Positions 42,964-54,234 of a stretch of 64,000 bases of DNA are shown in pieces. Positions within the stretch are counted from its first letter, which is position 1. Every line of letters starts with the position of its first letter. A model generated the notes under the pieces. The model was given only the letters and a program-made list of their open reading frames with translations. It was not told the DNA's origin and ran no database searches. The stretch spans positions 1-64,000 of the forward strand of contig QVRM01002411.1 in NCBI GenBank assembly GCA_003439945.1, written 5' to 3'. The position numbers were made by a program, and so were the translations under genes. The stretch comes from Dermanyssus gallinae (taxonomy: Eukaryota > Arthropoda > Arachnida > Mesostigmata > Dermanyssidae).

Positions 42964-44817
42964 ATGTGGTCAACGAGGGTTGTCGGTTGGCTGATGGTCG
43001 CGATCGACGTCCTGATAGCTGGGCTGTCGTCGTCGACGGTCGCGACCGCCGCCTGGACAACGAACTTTCTTGGCACTCGTTCGAACTTCGCCGTACACGG
43101 GGCTGCCCGGGTAGCGTTCGATGTCGTCCATCAGGACGTCTGTGCCGACAGTCACTCGGAGGTGTGCGTCGCCTTCACGTGGTCGTGCTACGAGGCCAAC
43201 GAGCTGCACAACCAACTCGCCGATCGGCGTGCAGGTCCTCGCACGCCGCGATGGTACTTTCTCGACGTCGAGGGCGAACGCGAGACTCTTCGGTTCGAGA
43301 TGCGCAAAGCCACCACGATGACGCCGACGGCTCGCCTCACCCCGTACAGGAACTACTCGGCTAGAGTGTACTCGATCTATCAGGAGCACGTCATGCTCAT
43401 ACGAAACTTCACGTTCGAGACCATTCGTGCGGCGCCGTCGCAGGTGCAGCAGCTGACTGTCGACGTGCTAGACCGCAATGTGGCGTACTTGCCTCGAGCG
43501 CGTAAGCTGAACATTAGCTGGCACGCACCGCAGGACTTTGGTGCCAGGACGCTTTCCGGCTACATGGTGGGCCTGTACAAGAAGCCGGAATTTAATTTCA
43601 GAGCAGCAAACTACAAAAATATCACGATCATGGAAGTGGAAACTAACAACACCTGGCACATAGTCGAACCCGTCAGCTTCTACGAGAAGAAGCTCTTCGT
43701 TAAAGTTGTGCCCTATAACCTGCTGTACAATGGCTCGCACGCGTATGGACGAGAGATGGCGGTTGACGTGTACCTTCGGTCGCAGTACGGACGCGAGTTG
43801 ATCGTAAACTCGGTCGGCGGGCAGAGTGTCGACATCGAGATTGATCAGGATATCTTTCGCGACGTGATCGAAGCCGGCCTCGTCACGAACATCTCCGTGT
43901 ACGTCAGTCCCGTGGAGATGCACAACCCGCTTAGCTGGAAGGCTACCGACTTCTCGCGAGCCGTCGTTGAGGACAAACTCAAGCGCAAACAGATCCGTGC
44001 CGTGTTTCGCGTATCTCCGCTCGGGTGGAATCTCGCCAACTGTATGGATAAGCGGCGAGCAGATTACGCTCGTTTCCCCTGTTTTGAGGGTGGCGACCGC
44101 AAGAAGGTCGTGTGTTCGGTCGGCGTTGACGAGCGCTGTGATAGGCTCATGTACAGCCAAATATGCAACGCGCCCCTCGTGAAGGACATGAACTACACTG
44201 TGTTTATCCGGGCACACCTCAAGAAGAGCAACTACCTACCGGAATACGACGACAGCAAACCGTTGCCCGTTAGCCTCCATTCGGTGTCGGGCAGGTGGAC
44301 CAGTACCGAACAGCTGTTTCCGCTGGGCGGAGGTCGGTACCACCACAGCAGCAGTGGCTACCGTCCACACATGGGCAATTACGATCCACGATTCGGTCAT
44401 GGCGGTCGACCGCCGTTCGATATGGCAATGGCAGGTGGCGGCGCTAGCAGCGGCAGCGATATCCTCAACCGTTACGACTCGACTCGGGGATACGGTGCAG
44501 ACGGCCGCGGTTACGACCAGAGCAATCCAAACAGCTCTCCAGGTAGGTTCGACCATCGGACGATTGTCGATTCCAATGATCGGCAGTACAGCTTCCTCGA
44601 TCCGGCATCGGCCAGCCGGAATAGAGATTGGAGTCTACCTTCGGGAACGCAGACCAGCAACACTGGGGGCAGCGGCAGTCGCAGTCGGTTTGATCCAACG
44701 TCTCGTTACGGAATCGGCGAACGCGATGTGCGACGCGAAGATTACGAGGACGGCAACGAAGGGGATATCTACGAAACACCATACGGACCCGTACAACACA
44801 TTCCGGAGCAACCTTAA
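42964..44817 (+). CDS. Uncharacterised secreted glycoprotein with fibronectin-III-like domain, intronless, 617 aa
   Basis: One uninterrupted frame with strong C/G third-position codon bias. A hydrophobic N-terminus (VVGWLMVAIDVLIAGLSSS, then TVATAA) looks like a cleaved signal peptide. Residues about 35-160 form a Cys-containing beta-type region (DVCADSHSEVCVAFTWSCYEANE). Residues about 160-280 read like a fibronectin III module, with LNISWHAPQDF, GYMVGLYKKPEF and LFVKVVPYN. A second Cys-containing module follows to about residue 440. The last ~170 residues are Gly/Ser/Asp/Arg-rich and probably disordered, ending DIYETPYGPVQHIPEQP. At least eight N-glycosylation sequons are present (NYSA, NFTF, NISW, NITI, NNTW, NGSH, NISV, NYTV). 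There is no transmembrane segment, so a soluble secreted product is inferred. AATAAA at 45219-45224 is a plausible poly(A) signal. I do not recognise the family. Confidence 0.85.
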   Translation: MWSTRVVGWLMVAIDVLIAGLSSSTVATAAWTTNFLGTRSNFAVHGAARVAFDVVHQDVCADSHSEVCVAFTWSCYEANELHNQLADRRAGPRTPRWYFLDVEGERETLRFEMRKATTMTPTARLTPYRNYSARVYSIYQEHVMLIRNFTFETIRAAPSQVQQLTVDVLDRNVAYLPRARKLNISWHAPQDFGARTLSGYMVGLYKKPEFNFRAANYKNITIMEVETNNTWHIVEPVSFYEKKLFVKVVPYNLLYNGSHAYGREMAVDVYLRSQYGRELIVNSVGGQSVDIEIDQDIFRDVIEAGLVTNISVYVSPVEMHNPLSWKATDFSRAVVEDKLKRKQIRAVFRVSPLGWNLANCMDKRRADYARFPCFEGGDRKKVVCSVGVDERCDRLMYSQICNAPLVKDMNYTVFIRAHLKKSNYLPEYDDSKPLPVSLHSVSGRWTSTEQLFPLGGGRYHHSSSGYRPHMGNYDPRFGHGGRPPFDMAMAGGGASSGSDILNRYDSTRGYGADGRGYDQSNPNSSPGRFDHRTIVDSNDRQYSFLDPASASRNRDWSLPSGTQTSNTGGSGSRSRFDPTSRYGIGERDVRREDYEDGNEGDIYETPYGPVQHIPEQP

Positions 44818-45224
44818 GTAGTCGAAGGTAGCCAGTCAACCGGTTGGTTGCTCTGTGTGGGTGGCGCATGTGCCGCATGGTTGGCATGAGAGGATATGTC
44901 GAATAGATAGATGTAGGACTCGGTACGGTAACAGAAAAAAAAGTGCTCCTGTTGCTGAATGGCGAAACAACAACAACAACAGCTTTCGTAGATCGCATCA
45001 TACGATCCGTATCTCCAGAGACGTACACACATACACAGAGCTCCATGACTCCAGACGTATTAACATGTACAATACCGCATATAGAGACACAAAGAATCAC
45101 ATATTAACTAACACTCAGACACACATATAAATAACGAGAGACGCCTCGCTGACGACGGCCCTCGCGCGCCGTGCTCCGTGATCCACCGCGGTCGTCTAAA
45201 CACACAGCTACGAAAAGCAATAAA

Positions 45225-46243
45225 CTGCCACATTTACGATATAAACACCCATCGTTTCTTTATTTCGTAACATACAGAATCGTTTATTGTTATTAGATAA
45301 CGTTATTTTTGTTACTATGTATTGTCGCTACCGCTATGGGCGGCATTCTGTGCACCGCTATGTCAGAGTCAGAGCAAACTTAGCAGAACGTTATTGTTGT
45401 CGCTGAGAGAAACAAGACCTGCTTCACGGCAGCTACTGCAAAGAGCTCACTCAAAATCATTCGGCTTTCAAGCACAGATAAAAAATGACCGCATAATAAA
45501 GGACAAGTGCGGCCAATATAGGTCATAACTTTGCATTATATTAATCACATCAAATTCAGGGACAATATTTAAGGATGCCGAACCGTATTCGTCTTACACA
45601 CGTATACATATATACGCAATTTTTAGCAGAGAGTACGTAAGAAAGATAATTTACGTAAACTGCCGGCGAATGTAACAATTGAACGCTTACGCTCTTGATG
45701 GCTGACATTGGTTTAATTATAAACCCCTGTCTAATCCCAGGGGGACGTTTAGCCCCCTCACAACGTCAACACACGGTAGCAAATTCTAACCTCCTTCCTC
45801 TAAGATAATCCCTGTAAGGTTCGCGGTTGCACCGTCGTATCGTCTCGCAGACGTAGTATTTCATACAGACATTAACTTTAACCGATCAACATTGGTGGCA
45901 ATAACCACTAATCATAATAGTAATAATAATAATAATAAAAATAGTAATAATATAATCCCAAACAGACTACAATGACGATGCTGCATGCCTACACGTCCGT
46001 GGAGGGCGGACTACCAGCGCGAGTAGTGCTTCTTCCTTCCTACCGGGGCCAGGGAAGTGTACGTATGTATGTATGTATGTATCTATGTATCTATGTATGC
46101 ATGTATGTATGGCCAGCGTGTTCCGCAAGGGCGGTTGTCCCTTGTGTCTGTCGCGCTGTATCCGCCCTTGTTGTCAATCAGCATTAGTCAGTCAGCCATA
46201 ATCAATTGAGGTGCTCCAATCTATATACAGCATCACAAGTGGA
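45225..46243. other. Intergenic DNA; tetranucleotide repeat
   Basis: No gene is seen. A GTAT/CTAT repeat lies at about 46061-46110 and a TAA-rich patch at about 45915-45950. Confidence 0.5.
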
Positions 46244-47639
46244 CTACAGAACACTCGAAGCGGCACCACCGCCAGCAGCAGTCGTGGTCGCCGCCAACGC
46301 AGGGCTAGCGACCTTGTCAGAGCGACCGCCAGCCGTCGATGGCGTAGGTGTCGGGGGCACAAGGCCACCGAGGCTCGCTGTTGCAGACTGTTGTACGGGA
46401 GTCGTCTCTTGCTGTTGCTGCTGCTGTTGCTGTATGGCTTGAAGTCGCTGCTGGTAGATGAATGCCACACTGCGAGCTGCCTGATAGATGAGTGCCGACC
46501 GGGGCAGACCTGTATGTCGCTCGTGCCACTTGTTCCGCGCACAATGCAGAGCGTCCGAAGCGACCTCACCGATCGTTTTCGCGAAGCCACACCAGCTGAA
46601 ACGGCCGCCGAGGCGCAGAAAGGTGTCAGTCAATACGATGAGTACAGTGTTCTAACTCTTCCTTGATATCAATACACAGAGTCACGGAATCGATGTTTTC
46701 TATGTATAAAATGCACTAAAAAAAAATATATTTTTTTTGCGTAAAGTTAATTTTAAATTTAGTTATCGATCCGTATGAAGTAAGATGTCCCACCTCAGCG
46801 GATAATCGGGCGGGGTATCCTCCTGCATACGAGTAACCCACTCCTCCGGAAGAGGTGTGGCCTGAGTATACAGGGAAACGTTGATTCCGAGCGCGCGATC
46901 CTGCAGTAGCACACAGGCGAGCTCGCACCAGTAGTCCTTGCTCAGCTCGGCCACAAAACCCTCAACAGCGACCACTGGCAGGTCGGGGTGAACGTCTCCG
47001 GCTGCACGCAGACACTGAATGCGATCCTCGGCCGCCTTCAGCCCGGCAGTAAAGCCTACAGGTTGAGCCGCCATCGACGAGGGCTGGGCCTTCACACCTT
47101 CGAGGAAACATAAAAGCACACCAAAGACGTGTCAACATCATAGTCACAATTGCGGTCGCATGAACAGCGGTGCTCGACCTTTACCAAGGCACTACGCAAA
47201 CTTAAGTAAACTAGTTATAATCAAATGTGCACGTATCTTAGAAAAAAAGCACTAAATAATTCAACCGCGACAACGGCAACGACCCTTATAGCCTCGTATT
47301 TCCTCTTCTCCTTTCTGTTGTCTACCACGACTCAAATTTCACACAGCAAGTCCTGCCTAAAGTCTCTTCGCACTACCTTCAACCGTGGCCCTGCCGAAGA
47401 CGTCCCAGAACGCGTCCTGGATCGGCATGATTTTGTCATTCTTGTCCGAAGCCACGATGATGTTAAGGTCGCCACCCGAAAATATAATTGGCTTCATCTG
47501 TGGGTCGAGAGTGGTAATGACCTTGTCGACGGACTCCTTCGCCTTTTCCGTGACACGGGATAGCAGTGAGGCGCCCCACTGGAGACCAGACCATACCATG
47601 TCGGCGTTCAGCGACTGCGGGTACATGCTAGATTGGTCT
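46244..47639 (-). CDS. PRRC1: PRRC1, conserved C-terminal domain, three exons (5' part unresolved)
   Basis: Minus-strand exons are 47377-47639, 46794-47097 and 46244-46595, joined at GT..AG junctions that keep frame (phases 1 and 2). Exon A carries VDKVITTLDPQMKPIIFSGGDLNIIVASDK and DAFWDVFGRATVEG. Exon B carries QPVGFTAGLKAAEDRI, VEGFVAELSKDYW and YTQATPLPEEWV. Exon C carries TIGEVASDAL and IYQAARSVAFIYQQRL. This order matches animal PRRC1 throughout its C-terminal domain. PRRC1 acts at ER exit sites on COPII trafficking and has been linked to PKA regulation; this is family knowledge. After YQQRL, where the vertebrate protein ends almost at once, this one continues about 60 residues with a Q8 run and Thr/Ala/Gly-rich sequence. 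The first exon here is entered through a 3' splice site (TTTCAG). Either Pro-rich N-terminal exons lie upstream, or the ATG inside this exon (MYPQS) is the start. Confidence 0.9.
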
Positions 47640-47892
47640 CTGAAATACGCATAAGCAATCGTTTCTGAGTATCAATCGTGAGCCTCTTTAAGGCTTGCGC
47701 AAGTCGATTGTGTTTAAGCCACCCATTGACGGGCTGATTGAAAGTAGCTTTGTTATCCTGCAACCAACTATAGCGGAGAGCCATTCTTCAATGACCCACG
47801 AGAAGACGAGAGCGCCTTGAAATACACAACGAAACGTGTTTTAACGGTTTCCGCGTTGTAATTATGCGTGTATCTAAAGAGGTTGACCTCAC

Positions 47893-47950
47893 TGTATTCA
47901 TATACAGTGAAGAGTGCCTCCCGGAAGAAGAGCTTGTAGTTTACCTTGAT
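47893..47950 (-). CDS. Candidate coding exon, gene unknown
   Basis: After a strong 3' splice site (CTCTCTCCTGCTGCAG) the minus strand reads IKVNYKLFFREALFTVYEY to a GTGAGG donor. The composition is protein-like. The phase does not fit the PRRC1 exon downstream (47639), so it may belong to another transcript, or it may be chance. Confidence 0.3.
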
Positions 47951-48186
47951 CTGCAGCAGGAGAGAGGTAAGCGTGCATTTATTGATTGAGCAGAGAGGGG
48001 CCTGGAGACATGGGAGAGAGAGCCGCAATGCCTGCTCTCAGCATAGCTAGACCCTAGAGTGAACGAATGATAGGTCACTACTAGAAATACAATAATATGT
48101 ATACCACCAATATTGCATGCACACATCACGTACAGCTATTCTAGGGTCTACTTTACAGGACACTTGTTAATGCACATCCATACGTA

Positions 48187-48304
48187 CTCATGTGCGTTAT
48201 CCTCGCCTGGCTGCACCGGTGTGCCTGCCGTTGACAATGCAGTCCTACCAAACGACCCGAGAGTCTGGCCGCCGGTAGTTCTGGTAAGCGCCGCAGTATC
48301 TGTT
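48187..48304 (-). CDS. Candidate Thr/Gly/Pro-rich exon, possibly PRRC1 N-terminal region
   Basis: The minus strand reads TTGGQTLGSFGRTALSTAG and then TPVQPGEDNAHEY before GTATGG. Two nearby AG acceptors are possible. The composition resembles the low-complexity N-terminal part of PRRC1, but the phase is not compatible with a direct join to 47639. Exon ends are uncertain. Confidence 0.25.
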
Positions 48305-49154
48305 AACGCCAGTTAAATACACAGAAACCCCACTTTCATTTTAGATTAGAATGCGGAGTGTAGAGAACATCACAAGTACCAAAATAACACTACATTAATC
48401 CCACTTCTATTATCACACCTAAGTCACCACAGTAATCGTCTACAAGACTGACAGAGAAGTGCAAAAAGATGAGCCTTGGAATATCGGGTCATCTTGTGCC
48501 ATTAAAGCTCCAAGGTAACGAACTACATTAGAGTGCGCTCGAAACGATAGGAACATCGCAACATAAGTAGCACAGTAGCGCAAGAGGACGAAACATCAGG
48601 AACCTGAACCGATCAAAGAGCATACGAATGAAGTGAACTGACGATAAACACTTACGGGGCCCCGCGTGAAGTGTGGCATAAAACTAAAAACTAAAAAACG
48701 AAACGTGGTTTTACAACGCCACACGATCCTACTGAGTTTGTCCGAGCTAGAAGAGTTTATCCGACAACTGAATCTCATTGATTGGTAGTCGCAAGAAACT
48801 TTAGGAGATGAAGTGAGTCCTAATGACCTGAAAAATTGAAACTCGAAATATGAACTGGTATTATCTGCCCCGTTCTTATACTATCAATTCATGGCGAATA
48901 AACCTGAAAGATACATGTATTAGCTGCCCCGTTAGACCGATTGACATCGTGCTTACGGAATGAAGATCCGAAGGCAAGACGGAATTAACACACACCGTAC
49001 CATTTACGATCTCTTCACAAATTAATTAGTCAGAAAGCCACCTTTACTTCAAATATAAAATTTAATTGTTGTGTGGCCATGTTAAGTCATTGTGTTTTCT
49101 TCGTAGGAAGCGTCGTGACATGGAGGAGAACACACGCCTTTTTTAAATAAAATT

Positions 49155-49366
49155 ATTAAGTAGTATAGTAAAGTAAAGTTTTCGGGCTGACCCTCAGCCA
49201 AGATTTAACGTCCACGGAACTGTTTTTCACACTGCTTCACAGACGGACCCCCACAAATACAAATGTGCAACGGTGGAACTCGAACCCGCGCACCTATGTG
49301 TCTCCTCCGGTTGCGAGGCGCAGACTTAAGCCACCACGCCACCGGGCTCGACATTAAGTAGTATAG
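49155..49366 (-). repeat. Complete tRNA-derived SINE with perfect 14-bp target-site duplication
   Basis: The target duplication ATTAAGTAGTATAG lies at 49155-49168 and 49353-49366. The element (49169-49352, minus strand) starts GTCGAGCCCGGTGGCGTGG with a box A (TGGCGTGGTGG) and has box B GGTTCGAGTTC near 49268-49278. It ends in a short T/A-rich TTTACTTTAC-type tail. A diverged relative is at 4459-4616. Confidence 0.92.
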
Positions 49367-50279
49367 AACGGTATCTACTGCATCCAAACAGGTACATCCA
49401 TTGTATATCTTTAAGAAGCGACATGTCCTGAAAGTCGTTACAATCAAAAACGAAGCACATTTCTAGCAACACGCACAGAGTAGGTAATACCAATACGCCA
49501 TCAATGCGCTGCGAGCAAGACCAAAGTAAGACTAAACATACTCTGATTATCAAACATCAGTATTTGTTGTTTCCCAGCTGATACTGGGAAGTTATCAGCA
49601 GAACTCTTCTAACGGCCAACGCCTGCATGTGGGCACGCTGAGACACGCGTGCCTCATATAGAGGTCAAAGATGGCCCAGAAAACTTATGTCTATGATTGA
49701 ACAACTGCATAGCCCAATTTAATTTGACAAATGCAAACTCGAAGATGCAGCCCACACAGATTCCAAATCATACATCTCTTGACGAGCAAACTTCTACCGC
49801 ATATCAAGCGGCATTGTCGGGCGCAATTATTAAACGCGTGACCTACCGAATGACTTACAACTTATTATAAAAAAAATATTAATTAGCTAACGCATATATA
49901 TATATATCCTTACAATTTCTGCCAGCATTGCTCGTAATACTGTTGCTGTTGACGCTGGCCGTACATGCACCATTGTTGGCCTGCTGTTGGAGGCTTCGGA
50001 CGGCGTCATAAACCAGAAGCATGGTGTTCTTCTGAGCGGTCGCAGGTTGGCCCTTAGATTTACAAGTCGATCTGGGCGTTGCCACAAACCTCAGGTGAAA
50101 AGCCGTCAAGAACGAATGATCAACCGGTTCAACAGGATCGCCGACGAAAGAAGTTCAGCTCTCAACGGCAGCGGTTCGGGATCCGGGTTTCCACACACTT
50201 ACTTATCGGATCATAGTGGTCCATCGATCGTTGGAGCACCAAGCACAGCAGCGTACGCTGAGAGGAGATGAGCACGTAA

Positions 50280-53200
50280 CTAGCGTAACTAACTTAGGTT
50301 AGTGAGCAGAAGAACGAAGAACGAAGGACGTCACGTCGTCGTTGTTGTCGAGCGCGGTGACGGCATCACGGTCTTGACCGGTCATACCGGCGAAAGAGGG
50401 AGGTTGATTGAGCGTTGTTGTTACTGAGCTTCCCGGTCGAGACAAATACGGCCACCACCAGCTGACCTGAGACGCAACGATACAACACGTCGATATCGAT
50501 CAGCCGTGTCGGCAGCTAGTCCACGAGAGCTAAACTAGCGTGACGTCGTGCGTTGTACTGCTTGCTCGTTCCGCCGCCAAGCATACTGATCACGGTCGAC
50601 CGTGGTCGCAGTCCAAAGCAGGTGGTGGTGGAGTGAAATGGGTAGGCCAGGTCGGGTGGACGAGTCAAGCGAACCCTGAGGCTAAGGTCTAGTATGAAAC
50701 CCAAGTACTGAGCGGCCGGGTAGTGTCACTGAATGCCAACAGCTGCGAGCAATTCGAAGCAGTCGGAATCAGTTGTTATGAGTATGCTTCACTGGCGGCG
50801 GCGAAGGCGGCGGCAGCAGCAGCAACAACAACTTCAACTACAACACAAATCAAGGGGGTACAAAATGGCAAAAGCAGAACCAATGATGCCGACAATTCGA
50901 TTCACAACACAACGTTATTCGATCCGGACGACACTAACGACGAGAGATAAGTAGCAGAAAAAGTGGCGTAAGTTGACTACTCGAAATCGTACGTAAGTGG
51001 TGGTGGTAGTGGTCTTATGGCCAACCTCAGTCCTGGTAGCTAAACGGCTAGACAGTGGCCGGTTCGTGATTTTCGATTAATTCGATGATGAAGCTTGATG
51101 TTTATAATGGTGGTGGTGGTAGTGGTGATGATGATGATGCTGTTTATATTGACGATATGACGACGTCGAAGGTGACAGAAACAGAGTTACCAACTACAGC
51201 CACAGCACCAGTGATGATGATGATGATGACTGCAGTTGATGCCGCAGTTGAAGATCATAGAAGCGCGATGTGCATGCAGTTCGTTGTTGCGTTCGTTAGA
51301 TGTATGCGTTCGTCGTCAGGTTAGACGTCTGACCGATCGTCTGCAGCAAGGAGATTCTCTCTGTTATGATGTGTCTCCGACGTGCTTGCGGATTCAAAGA
51401 ATGTCCTTCCTACTTGGCTGAACATCGGTGAAACGTGCGACTTTGCGTGTCAATCTAAGCTATGCTATGGAGCAGCCATCGGCGGCTACAGCATTTGCAG
51501 CAGTGGCAGCGGCCAAAGCACAGATCCGTGGATAGTGAATGCACGCAGCTAACTCGTTCGTTCGCAGATACGAGCGGACGAATACAAGCAGGGTGGTGAT
51601 GGGGAAAAGAGCCACCGGAGAGCCGGCGGCGAAAATCGGGACAGGGACCTGACAACGACAACAACAACAACAACGAAGACCACCAAGGGAACAAGTCAGA
51701 GCAAGAGAAACACCATCGTCACGACGGTACCGCTAAGAAAACCGAAAAAGACCTCGAAGAAAAAAAAGAGGGAGGAAGAGCGAGAGAGAGAGAGAGCGAA
51801 AGCGGAGAGGGCACACCCGACGAGAAGGAAACGAGAAGAAAAACGGCAAACAGAAGAACATGAAGAAGAGAAAAATTATGTCGATGATGGTGGTAATAAT
51901 GATGACGGTGATGGCGATGATGATGATGATGACAACAATAATGATTATGATTATTCTAGTGATGATGATGCAAATGGTGGCGGCGATGGCGACTGTGCTG
52001 GTGTTGGTGGTCGTGAAGTAGTGAAGAACACAACCCCCCGCCGTTCAGCCGATGACTGACCTTCTTTTGAACTTCGTTGTCGTCGTCAACTCGCGCACAT
52101 TGGCCGGCTCCTGCTGTTTGTTCGATGTTCGGTCAATGACCTCCTAGCTGCTCCCCTCCTGGTCGCTTCTTCGGTCCGTCTCAGCCGACCCACAGAAGAC
52201 ACACGACGACGACGACGACGACGAGGACGACCCCACCACCACCACCACCAAGACAAGATGCTACCCCCCACCCCACGTGCTGCTCCCGCACCCCCAGTGT
52301 TCATCATCAGTTTGTCATCAATCGGCTTCGCCCAGCATCATCGTAACCCAGAAATGTCTCACTATCGGTTCGTTCGTTCATCTCTCTCTCTGTCTCTCTC
52401 GCGTATACTTCTCTCTCTAACTATCGCTCTCTCTCTCATAATGTCCCCCTTTCCCTTCTATACTTCTGTCTAGGAGGGGTACAATTCATGCTGTAGCAAC
52501 AGCACCCGCCGCCCGAATAGCAACATTATTATGTGGCTGTGACTGTTCGTCTATGTGTGCGCGGATCTGTGTGTGTGTTTGTACGACTTGCCGACTTAGC
52601 ACATTTTGCTACGTGCACAATTAGGCACCTCTAAGGGAAGGAAAGGAGACGATCTTAGAATCGAGGGGAAAAGAGACAACATGCAGAGAAAGCAGTGACA
52701 CGAGCGAGAGAGAGAGAGAGAGGGGGAGAGATGGACAAAACGAAAAAAAGAAAACATTCCACGTAAAAACCGGCTGCTTACTGGGCAGCGTACGATCTGG
52801 CAAACGTAGGAGACGCGCCAGCATTGCGGCAACTAGTTCGACTAACAACAACAACATGAAACAGAGTTAGCGGTTACTGCATGCCAAGCAAATCATAAGT
52901 CCATATGTATATATGATAAGTAAAGAAACAAATAGAGAAACAGTAAATGAGAAAGAAGCAATTGGCACTCATCTCGATGAAGCGGCGCTGCAGCCGCTAG
53001 TGCCCGAAATAGCAAAAGAGAGAGAAAGAGAGTCGTTCAGCTATTTATCGCTGACGACACACAATTCGAGTTTATTATTATTATTAATTTTTGTTTCTGG
53101 TTTTTCTTTTACCTGCAGACTACGAAGCGCTATTCGCGTCAAGTACTGCTATTTTGGAGCTTGTGCGAGAAGCAGTGGGAGGGAAAGAGTAGAAGTGGAT

Positions 53201-53500
53201 TAAGCAAGAGAGAAACTTCTTTGTTGAATCACATTCCTTCTCTCTTCTACTAATTTTTGATCCGGTTCTTGTCCGTCCTAACTACGTGCACAACTTGATT
53301 ACGTCAACAACTCGAAATGTATGGATTGCAAGGACAGTTCTTCGATATCAGGCCGAACATACCACACAATCAGTGCACCATTAGTCCAAGGGTCGTGGCT
53401 CGCACTGCGCATATCGACGGCATATTTTTTTTAATAGATTTTTTGTAAGGCTATTGCCCGTGTACGGTTTTTTTCATGTCATGGCTAATTTTAATTCACT
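50280..53500. other. Low-complexity region with trinucleotide and CT/GA repeats
   Basis: GGC/GCA, GGT, GAT, GAC and CT/GA-rich tracts alternate over 3 kb (for example 51105-51140, 51900-51970, 52200-52255, 52380-52440, 52700-52725). I recognise no gene. Short ORFs at 50723-50950 and 51085-51324 reflect the repeats. One longer ATG-less frame is listed separately. Confidence 0.5.
51553..52059 (+). other. ATG-less open frame of 168 codons, possible exon
   Basis: It is open from after a TAA at 51550 to a TGA at 52057. A possible 3' splice site (TTCGTTCGCAG) ends at 51567. The peptide runs from Thr-rich through a Lys/Glu/Arg block (KKTSKKKKREEERERERERAK) to an Asp/Asn/Gly-rich end. It could be a terminal exon of a low-complexity protein, or a consequence of repeat composition. 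Confidence 0.25.
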
Positions 53501-53514
53501 CCGGCATTTACCTT

Positions 53515-53632
53515 ATCTAAATTGGAAACCATGCAAACCAATTTAAGAGTGGCCGGTCTGGGTCTCGAACCCAGTCCTCCCGAATGCAAGGCAAGGGCTT
53601 TGCCACTAAGCCATCTTGCTCGGTTATTTACA
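53515..53632 (-). repeat. tRNA-like SINE
   Basis: The minus strand carries GATGGCTTAGTGGCAAAGCC (D-arm/box A) and a perfect T-arm, CTGGG TTCGAGA CCCAG. The 5' and 3' acceptor sides do not pair. A trailing GCCCGTGTACGGTTT-like word also occurs near 28466, consistent with a repeat family. Confidence 0.6.
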
Positions 53633-54234
53633 TGACAAAGAGAAAAAGGACACTGCCCTTCGCAATCTAGGAAGGTAGCCCATTGTTGCCGAACACAAAG
53701 GAGCCCTTGTGTATAGTGTTGTATTAAAATAGGCACTATATTATAAAATTAATAATCATAATTTAATTCGAAGATCTCTGTGATGAGCTGGTATACTATC
53801 CACACCCGAACCAAGAGTCTTGGCGGCTACCCGTGAAGCAAGGCCTGATGAAGTAACTATGCCACTGTGGGAATACGGGAGATGTTCAGCGTGACTGGGC
53901 GTGACGGTCTGGACTTGTACGGCCGCCGTATTCTACTTGCACTGGAGCTCACTCAAGCCAGGAGGAGTAGCCGAAAACGCGGAAACCTTTTCGTGCCTTA
54001 TTGTAAAACACATTTTCGTACCGATCGCAATGGAGACTCTGGGGCCCACCAGTAAAAAGACTGACTGACTGTTAACTGTTTGTCAACATGCCTAGAGGCG
54101 GCAGCATGGCTTCCATTCAGGACGCATTGGGCAAAGCTTTGGGAACAATTAAGGTCCAGCAGAGGTTCACACCTCGCAATCGAATCAATTGAACAACAAG
54201 AGTGACAATAAGTAATATTTAAAACAAAACGCAC

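Noticed and set aside
43468..44217. Minus-strand ORF of 249 codons as a gene
   Set aside because: It is the shadow of the plus-strand secreted-protein gene, which has a signal peptide, sequons and domain structure. The antisense frame has none.
53515..53632. A genuine tRNA gene on the minus strand
   Set aside because: The T-arm and box B are good but the acceptor ends do not pair, and related tails occur elsewhere, so it is a SINE.
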